A DNA stretch of 18,741 bases, taken from assembly GCA_030426295.1 (NCBI GenBank), contig JAUHYY010000007.1, positions 1 to 18,741 of the forward strand, given 5' to 3'. A model generated the notes under the pieces. The model did not search any database and was not told the DNA's origin. It saw only the letters and a program-made list of their open reading frames with translations. The translations under genes were made by a program, and so were the position numbers. Of the stretch, positions 13,902 through 18,741 are shown one piece after another (position 1 is the first letter of the stretch; every line of letters begins with the position of its first letter). The DNA is from a bacterium. GTDB lineage: Bacteria > Patescibacteriota > Gracilibacteria > UBA1369 > GCA-2718715.

Positions 13902-13923
13902 AATGTTAAGAGTAAGTGTAATA

Positions 13924-14628
13924 TTAAACTAAGTCAGAAATCTTAATGAAATTTTCGAATAATTTCAAGCCAGTAGCAGTGTATGCGTCTTTAAATGAAG
14001 CAAAGTCAAGCTCCAAGGATTCTCGATTCAATTCCTGAAGTTCAGGATCAATATCAATCCATTTATTAAACATCTCTTCTGTTAACTCAAAGTGACATTG
14101 GATCCCATAAGCATTCTCACCAATTTTAACAATCTGATTTTTACAATGCTTACCAGTTCCAATTAGCTTCATGTTATCAGTTAGTTCTACTGTTTCTCCA
14201 TGAAGATGAAAAACTCTGAACTTATTACCAAGTCCTTCAAACAAGGCATCTTCAACCACATCCACTTCATAGAAAGCCCCAGACTTATCTCTAAATCCAA
14301 TCTCACGAACTGGACTCTTAACAACTTTGCCACCCATAGATTTAACCATTACCTGCAAGCCAAGACAAATACCTAGATAAGGTTTACCTGTTTCTATGGA
14401 TTTTCTCACAAACTCAAGTTCAGTTTTAATCTTATCGTTCTGGTCATTCACGCTATCCGGACCACCAAGAACAACCAAAGCTTTATAATCAATGTTTTCA
14501 CTCAAAATATCACCATCCTCAAGATCCAATACCTTATAGCTAAGCCCAGCACCTTCAATTACATTTAAAAGCAAACCTGGTCCTTCATGTGAGATATTTT
14601 TTACGATAAGAATGTCGACTTTTAGCAT
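13924..14628 (-). CDS. Class I glutamine amidotransferase-like protein
   Basis: The 234-aa protein is a stand-alone class I (triad) amidotransferase domain. The nucleophile elbow is GICLGLQ (86-92, Cys88), and the His-Glu pair lies in QCHFELT (177-183, His179 and Glu181). LGGPDS (54-59) and FHLHGETVEL (140-149) match the GuaA-like or YfeJ-like group. No synthetase partner is fused or adjacent. In such proteins the triad may hydrolyse gamma-glutamyl bonds of peptides instead of glutamine; plant gamma-glutamyl peptidases that act on glutathione conjugates belong to this fold. Being first in the operon, 22 nt before gshB, makes a role in glutathione turnover attractive but unproven. It is transcribed from a promoter back to back with the gene at 14740. 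Confidence 0.87.
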   Translation of the reverse strand: MLKVDILIVKNISHEGPGLLLNVIEGAGLSYKVLDLEDGDILSENIDYKALVVLGGPDSVNDQNDKIKTELEFVRKSIETGKPYLGICLGLQVMVKSMGGKVVKSPVREIGFRDKSGAFYEVDVVEDALFEGLGNKFRVFHLHGETVELTDNMKLIGTGKHCKNQIVKIGENAYGIQCHFELTEEMFNKWIDIDPELQELNRESLELDFASFKDAYTATGLKLFENFIKISDLV

Positions 14629-14670
14629 CAGTAAAGATAAAGATTAAACTAAAGATACATTAGCTAGTTT

Positions 14671-14699
14671 TTATTAGCAATTAGGCTCAGAGTTGACAA
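14671..14699 (-). promoter_or_regulatory. Promoter of the amidotransferase-gshB-tgt-HD-ruvA operon
   Basis: Minus strand: TTGTCA (14699-14694), a 17-nt spacer, then TAATAA (14676-14671). Its -35 overlaps the -35 of the divergent plus-strand promoter. Confidence 0.5.
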
Positions 14700-14720
14700 T
14701 TAGCGTATTAATGCTATAAT
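14693..14720 (+). promoter_or_regulatory. Consensus promoter of the 265-aa hypothetical gene
   Basis: TTGACA (14693-14698), a 16-nt spacer, then TATAAT (14715-14720): both hexamers are perfect, making this the strongest promoter in the window. The -10 ends 19 nt before the ATG at 14740. Confidence 0.85.
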
Positions 14721-14739
14721 GTGAAAGTTGATAAATATT

Positions 14740-15537
14740 ATGAATAGACCAAATACAGATAGGCCAAAAGTATTATACCTTCCTTTTACACCTGGTTCAC
14801 CGGATGATATTCATATGGATTGGATAAAAGAGCAAATTAATGCTCGGTTAGTTGATGCATTGGTAATTGAGACTACTATGTCGGGGGCGACCCCTAAACA
14901 ACATCCATTTGGAATGTCGCAGTTTATCTTAGATGCAGCTGATAAGATTCCAGTTTTTATGCTTAGGCAAGGTAGTCACATACCAAGGACAACCAGACAA
15001 AACTCCCTAGCAGAATCAATAAATGGAATAACCTTCTTAGAAGGTGCTTATTCCGGTATAGCCGACAAAGTAGTCGTTGATATTCAGGGTGCTCTACAAA
15101 GCCACGACAATCCCAAAGATGTTATGGAAGACGTTAGAAGAAAGTACAGACTGTCAACCGTAGAAGATCCTAATTTAGCTCTAGAAATTTTTGAAAGAAC
15201 TAGACAGCTTCAAATAAGAAGAGAAGAGCTAGAAAAAGAAGAGCAAGAAAACCTAGCAACATTACTACGAATGCTTGAACCGGCAACCTTCAAAATTGAT
15301 ACAGACAGAATATTTATAGTTAAACCTAGTAAAGGTCAAAATATTGACAGTTGCAAACCATTATTTGGTGCTGACGGAAAAACTATTCGACACCATGGCT
15401 TTAAAAATGCTGATGGACAATACATAACTCTTGAAGAAGACGATTACACAGAGTTCAATATAAATCCCGGACTGTTGAGAGTCCTAGATATTACTCACCC
15501 ATTTATTCAAGAAGTCCTAGAAGAGCTTGGCTATTAA
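14740..15537 (+). CDS. Hypothetical protein, alpha/beta domain plus coiled coil
   Basis: I do not recognise this 265-aa protein. ATG 14740 is chosen over an in-frame TTG at 14728, because transcription should begin near 14727. The first ~115 residues look like a Rossmann-type alpha/beta domain: KVLYLPFTPGS, ARLVDALVIETTMSGA, DKIPVFMLRQGSH and a KVVVDIQG strand. This loosely recalls nucleoside deoxyribosyltransferase-like folds, but the catalytic Glu is not evident. A strongly charged coiled coil follows (~155-185, QIRREELEKEEQENL), then a beta-rich C-terminal part. It has a perfect consensus promoter and stands alone between the two glutathione loci, ending 17 nt from the convergent ligase gene. 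Strong expression is likely; the function is unknown. Confidence 0.72.
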   Translation: MNRPNTDRPKVLYLPFTPGSPDDIHMDWIKEQINARLVDALVIETTMSGATPKQHPFGMSQFILDAADKIPVFMLRQGSHIPRTTRQNSLAESINGITFLEGAYSGIADKVVVDIQGALQSHDNPKDVMEDVRRKYRLSTVEDPNLALEIFERTRQLQIRREELEKEEQENLATLLRMLEPATFKIDTDRIFIVKPSKGQNIDSCKPLFGADGKTIRHHGFKNADGQYITLEEDDYTEFNINPGLLRVLDITHPFIQEVLEELGY

Positions 15538-15554
15538 CGATTAACAATCAATAA

Positions 15555-16784
15555 TCACCCTTGCTCTTCCATCCCGGCAGCAATTGAAGCAATTTGCCCA
15601 ACTACACGATACAACTTATCAAGACATTCAATGTCGCAATCAATCGCTTCGTCATTCTCATAACCCAGGACTTTTTCAAAACACAACTTAACAAACTTCA
15701 TTCCAGGTGAGTTCAAATTTTCATCATCCCTCTTGCTTTCATTTACTCTAAAGAATCCGCCACAAACCTTACCACCTGCCATATACACAACAGGCTCAGC
15801 AGTGTCACCTTTAATCTTATCAATCGTTGGCACTCCTTCTTGAATCAAAAAGTTCACAATCGGAACATTACTCTTACCAACAGATAATTTGTTTCTCTTT
15901 TTGCGATTAAGATCTCTAATCTCATCACCTGAGCTCACATTAATAACTCCCATTCCATACGTACCAGCATCATTCTTAACAAATACAACAGGCTCCCTGT
16001 TAATGCCTCTTTCTTCATAGTTTTCGGTAATGCTTGCAAGCAGCTCATCTACAGCAAGTGCCAAGCGCTCACGATCTTCTTCACTATTTATATCTACATT
16101 TTCACAAGTTGAAAATTCAGTTTTTAATACCCACGAATCAAAATCAATGATCGACGCAAACTCATCAACCAACTGATTGAAATAATCAAAATGAGTGCTC
16201 TTACGTCTGTTATGCCAACCTAAATCCAAATTAGGAACCTTAGGCTGAGCCACATTTTGTAGAACCTCAGGCACTCCATTACTAAAGTCGTTGTTAAACA
16301 GAATTACGCAAACTCTATGATCTTTGGCATAAATCTCATCGCCTCTTCTTTCAATCGGATGCACAGTCAAAGTCTCATTATCAGCAGTTTCAAAAGTAGT
16401 AGTCTCAGTCAGTTCAATATTTGGATTTCCTACATAAACCTTATAACCAGCCCCCTCTAAAATGTGAACAAGCGCCTTAACATTCGAGAAATAGAAACTA
16501 TTACGAGTATGTTCTTCAGTTACAATCAGCACACATCCCGCACCGGGGTGAAGTTGATCTATATATTCCTTAAAATGGATCGACGCAGTTCGCTGAAAAC
16601 TCGGGCAAAGATTATTCCATCCAGCCGGAAACAAATTCGTATCTACAGTCGTAATCTTATAACCAGCATTCCGAACATCACAAGATGTATAAACAGGCAT
16701 CTTCACATTACTTCTTTTCATGTCGAGCCAAGCTTGAACTTCTTGTTCTTTAGACTCAAAAGTCTCAAGTAATTCTTTTAACAT
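15555..16784 (-). CDS. gshA: Glutamate-cysteine ligase, T. ferrooxidans type
   Basis: The enzyme makes gamma-glutamylcysteine, the first step of glutathione synthesis. The 409-aa protein matches the T. ferrooxidans-type GshA family. Landmarks are NLFPAGWNNLCPSF (50-63), VTEEHTRNSFY (88-98), LDLGWHNRRKSTHFDYFNQL (186-205), FVKNDAGTYGMGVINV (268-283), DLNRKKRNKL (291-300), LIQEGVPT (313-320), AEPVVYM (329-335) and GGFFRVNESKRDDENLNSPG (342-361). The Lys and Gly-rich loop resembles an ATP-grasp nucleotide site. The stop is TGA. This type is normally paired with gshB, which lies on the same strand about 1.7 kb downstream, separated by the plus-strand gene at 14740. Having a GCS2-type ligase as well (6949-8310) is redundant unless the two differ in substrate. 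Confidence 0.93.
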   Translation of the reverse strand: MLKELLETFESKEQEVQAWLDMKRSNVKMPVYTSCDVRNAGYKITTVDTNLFPAGWNNLCPSFQRTASIHFKEYIDQLHPGAGCVLIVTEEHTRNSFYFSNVKALVHILEGAGYKVYVGNPNIELTETTTFETADNETLTVHPIERRGDEIYAKDHRVCVILFNNDFSNGVPEVLQNVAQPKVPNLDLGWHNRRKSTHFDYFNQLVDEFASIIDFDSWVLKTEFSTCENVDINSEEDRERLALAVDELLASITENYEERGINREPVVFVKNDAGTYGMGVINVSSGDEIRDLNRKKRNKLSVGKSNVPIVNFLIQEGVPTIDKIKGDTAEPVVYMAGGKVCGGFFRVNESKRDDENLNSPGMKFVKLCFEKVLGYENDEAIDCDIECLDKLYRVVGQIASIAAGMEEQG

Positions 16785-16887
16785 ATTCCTAATTAAACTT
16801 TTTGAATCTTAGCATACACCAAACGATTAATCCTATTGAAAACAAAGGGAAAAACGGCTAAATTGTTGGCCAAATTTGAAGAAAAAA

Positions 16888-17679
16888 ATGAATCTATCTC
16901 TCACTTTAACGAGTCAACCCAAAGAGCATTCTCACCCTAATCATGAGAACCTTACGGCATCAGATCGTTACAGAATCATTAGACTTACTAGAAATGCTGA
17001 TGTTAATGAAAGATTAATCATCGAAAATATTCGTCCGGGCGACGTGGCCAAACTCGAGCACGTTAGCAGTGGCTTTAGCGTAGAGTTAAAAGTAGATACT
17101 GTCCAAGACGCAACCTTATCGGGATTCATCATCGCTAAAGGTGAAGTTACAAAGCAAATGAGGAGTATCTTTATCAGAGAGTTAAGAACACTATGCGTGA
17201 AAAACGAGGCAAAAGAAGAAAAACCCTTCGATCATAACTACCTAGAAGTAGAACTTCCTGATAATGAATCAAGGTACGGATTTCTGCGTGAAGCACTCAG
17301 AAGAGATGACATGCTAATCATAAATTACGAATGGCCTAGACATGGTAAAAGTCCAACCCCAGGTCAGACAATCGGAAGATTTTGCTACGTGGTTGAGCCA
17401 AACAAGGGAACTGATGAACCAATGTGGGGCATGCATGGAAAACTATACATTTCGACGCAAAGTTCAGTACAAGCGATTTACTTACATACAATAAAGTCTA
17501 TAAAGGTAAGCCCAGACACTCTAGACAAAATCGCCGAACGAAACCCTATGCTGCACGCAAGACTTCTTCGACAAGCACAAGAGCAGTCATTGCTTGAACC
17601 ACGGGAACTGCTCGTGGCACTATGCAAGGGTCGTGCCGCCCTTCTAAAAGAAACTCTTGAAGCTGACCGTCACGAGTAA
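16888..17679 (+). CDS. Hypothetical protein overlapping the 3' end of aroC
   Basis: I do not recognise this 263-aa protein. ATG 16888 is preferred to the in-frame TTG at 16876. The N-terminus is His/Pro-rich (QPKEHSHPNHEN). The middle looks like a compact beta-rich fold (RLIIENIRPGDVAKLEHV, FSVELKVDTV, SGFIIAKGEV), followed by helices and the segment YEWPRHGKSPTPGQTIGRF, with MWGMHGKLYIST later. The last ~44 residues (from about AQEQSLLEP) are encoded opposite the conserved C-terminus of chorismate synthase, so their sequence is constrained by aroC. They were probably gained by read-through after loss of an earlier stop. The protein part before 17546 is the more trustworthy. It is divergent from the T. 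ferrooxidans-type ligase. Confidence 0.62.
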   Translation: MNLSLTLTSQPKEHSHPNHENLTASDRYRIIRLTRNADVNERLIIENIRPGDVAKLEHVSSGFSVELKVDTVQDATLSGFIIAKGEVTKQMRSIFIRELRTLCVKNEAKEEKPFDHNYLEVELPDNESRYGFLREALRRDDMLIINYEWPRHGKSPTPGQTIGRFCYVVEPNKGTDEPMWGMHGKLYISTQSSVQAIYLHTIKSIKVSPDTLDKIAERNPMLHARLLRQAQEQSLLEPRELLVALCKGRAALLKETLEADRHE

Positions 17680-18604
17680 TACCAACTTGTTCACGTTTAA
17701 TACTAGATGTTGGTTTAAATGCAGTCCTAAAAACTAAAGGACTCCCACTTGAAATACCTGCCAAAACCCCACCACTATAATTCTTCTCAAACTCAAGTCG
17801 TCCATCAGTCATACCAGTAATATTATCATTGTGTTCAGATCCAAACATTTTTGTCGAATCAAACCCTGAGCCAATTTCAAATCCCTTAGTTGACCCAATC
17901 GACATCATTGCTTGTGCAAGTCTAGCATCCAACTTATCAAACACAGGTGATCCAAGCCCTGGAGGCAAATTCAAAACCTGACATTCAATAACTCCACCTA
18001 CAGAATTATTATCAGCTTTCGAATCAATAATTAGCTGCTCCATATCATTCGCAGTCTCTTTACAACAAGTACGCACAGAATTTTCTTCAATATAATTAAA
18101 ATCACAATCCTTCGCCTCGATATCTTTAATGCTTTTAGTATATGCATGAATCTCAATACCTTTTTCTGAAAGGATCTTCATAGCAACAGCACCTGCCATA
18201 ACACGAGTTAATGTCTCTCGACCAGAAGCTCTACCACCACCTCTATAATCTCTATGACCATATTTCGCTTCATAAGTGTAATCACCATGAGCAGGTCTAT
18301 ATAGATCTTTGATATTAGAGTAATCTTTAGACTTTTGGTCTTTATTATAAACAACCATGGCAATTGGAGTGCCTGTAGTTTTACCCTCAAACACACCTGA
18401 CAAGATTTGCACTTTGTCTTTCTCATCACGCTCAGTCGCAACCTCGCTTTGACCCGGCCGTCGTCTATTTAAATGGATTTGCACATCTTCTTCAGAAAGT
18501 TCGATGCCTGCTGGGCAACCATCAATAATACACCCAAGAGCAACACCGTGGGATTCACCGAATGTTGTTACTTTGAATACTTCATTGAATGTGTTTCCTG
18601 CCAT
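17546..18604 (-). CDS. aroC: Chorismate synthase
   Basis: AroC converts 5-enolpyruvylshikimate 3-phosphate to chorismate with reduced FMN, the last step of the shikimate pathway. The 352-aa protein is full length. Motifs seen are TTFGESHGVALGCIIDGCPAG, LNRRRPGQS, LYRPAHGDYTYEAKYGHRDY followed by RGGGRASGRET, GSTKGFEIGSGF, SGGVLAGISSGSP, FKPTSSI and the terminal GRHDPCIVPRAVPVVQAMTA. All signature His/Arg/Asp residues look present. The last 134 nt run opposite the plus-strand gene 16888-17679. No other shikimate gene is in the window, so pathway completeness cannot be judged. It follows an Ala/Glu-tailed gene by 56 nt on the same strand, with an AT-rich TATAGAATATATA stretch between them that may be a promoter. 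Confidence 0.97.
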   Translation of the reverse strand: MAGNTFNEVFKVTTFGESHGVALGCIIDGCPAGIELSEEDVQIHLNRRRPGQSEVATERDEKDKVQILSGVFEGKTTGTPIAMVVYNKDQKSKDYSNIKDLYRPAHGDYTYEAKYGHRDYRGGGRASGRETLTRVMAGAVAMKILSEKGIEIHAYTKSIKDIEAKDCDFNYIEENSVRTCCKETANDMEQLIIDSKADNNSVGGVIECQVLNLPPGLGSPVFDKLDARLAQAMMSIGSTKGFEIGSGFDSTKMFGSEHNDNITGMTDGRLEFEKNYSGGVLAGISSGSPLVFRTAFKPTSSIKREQVGITRDGQLQEFLLEGRHDPCIVPRAVPVVQAMTALVLVEEVLRAA

Positions 18605-18660
18605 ACTAAAAATTAACTTTGGTATATATTCTATACATCAAAGAAAAGAATTAAAAGCAA

Positions 18661-18741
18661 TTATGCAGCTTCTTCCTCAGTAGATTCCTCTGCAGGAGCT
18701 TCTTCAGCTACTTCATCTTCTTTAACTTCTTCAGCTGGAGC
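18661..18741 (-). CDS. C-terminal tail of an unknown protein, 5'-partial
   Basis: Only the last 26 codons are in the window, ending in TAA. They encode an Ala/Glu/Pro low-complexity tail (APAEEVKEDEVAEE, then APAEESTEEEAA). Such acidic tails are common on ribosomal proteins and other small RNA-associated proteins of reduced-genome bacteria, but no family can be assigned from the tail alone. Confidence 0.7.
   Translation of the reverse strand, partial: APAEEVKEDEVAEEAPAEESTEEEAA

Noticed and set aside
14728..14740. TTG at 14728 as start of the 265-aa gene
   Set aside because: The consensus -10 ends at 14720, so transcription would begin about at this TTG. The ATG at 14740 is more plausible.
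16876..16888. TTG at 16876 as start of the gene overlapping aroC
   Set aside because: It adds only four residues (MKKK) before an ATG at 16888, and no feature favours it.
1..18741. TGA recoded as glycine, as in Absconditabacteria/Gracilibacteria
   Set aside because: Conserved genes contain no internal TGA, and TGA ends gshB, the T. ferrooxidans-type ligase and the small membrane protein in sensible places.
1..18741. CRISPR array, insertion sequence, prophage or toxin-antitoxin system
   Set aside because: No regularly spaced repeats, transposase, integrase or phage-like genes were seen. The small genes do not match known toxin or antitoxin patterns.

Overview
The window is AT-rich bacterial chromosome, densely packed with genes on both strands. 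TAA, TAG and TGA all act as stop codons: TGA ends the glutathione synthetase, one glutamate-cysteine ligase and a small membrane protein. No conserved gene is broken by an internal TGA, so this is the standard bacterial code. Shine-Dalgarno sequences are essentially absent, and several -10 boxes sit only 8-24 nt from the start codon, so short-leader or leaderless mRNAs are likely. A sigma-region-4/HARE-HTH protein, a YerC-type TrpR relative and many small unrecognised proteins suggest a Patescibacteria (CPR)-like organism. That placement is an inference; no ribosomal marker gene is present to test it.

Left part (1-4.9 kb). An unrecognised CDS runs in from the left edge. Facing it is an M15-type cell-wall peptidase whose expected third zinc histidine appears to be Glu. 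Next comes a minus-strand operon of a SRPBCC/GyrI-like fusion, an ACT-domain protein and a GIY-YIG protein. On the plus strand follow a YerC-like regulator and an aspartoacylase/succinylglutamate-desuccinylase-type zinc hydrolase.

Middle part (4.9-10.8 kb). An unrecognised 388-aa protein is followed by a minus-strand pair: a plant/alphaproteobacterial-type (GCS2) glutamate-cysteine ligase and an N-formylglutamate amidohydrolase-like protein. The pair is preceded by an unusual hairpin/direct-repeat block. Then come two small plus-strand genes, tRNA-Val(UAC), an overlooked 54-aa very acidic ORF, and the sigma4/HARE-HTH protein.

Right part (10.8-18.7 kb). A compact minus-strand operon reads glutamine amidotransferase - gshB - tgt - HD phosphohydrolase - ruvA. 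Upstream are an unrecognised plus-strand gene, a second and unrelated glutamate-cysteine ligase (T. ferrooxidans type), another unrecognised plus-strand gene, and aroC. The last plus-strand gene and aroC overlap tail to tail by 134 nt. An Ala/Glu-rich protein tail ends the window.

The main theme is gamma-glutamyl and N-acyl-amino-acid chemistry: two non-homologous gamma-glutamylcysteine ligases, a glutathione synthetase, a class I amidotransferase that might cleave gamma-glutamyl bonds, and two amide hydrolases. Conserved housekeeping genes are mostly on the minus strand. Most plus-strand genes are unrecognised and stand alone, some with a promoter of their own.
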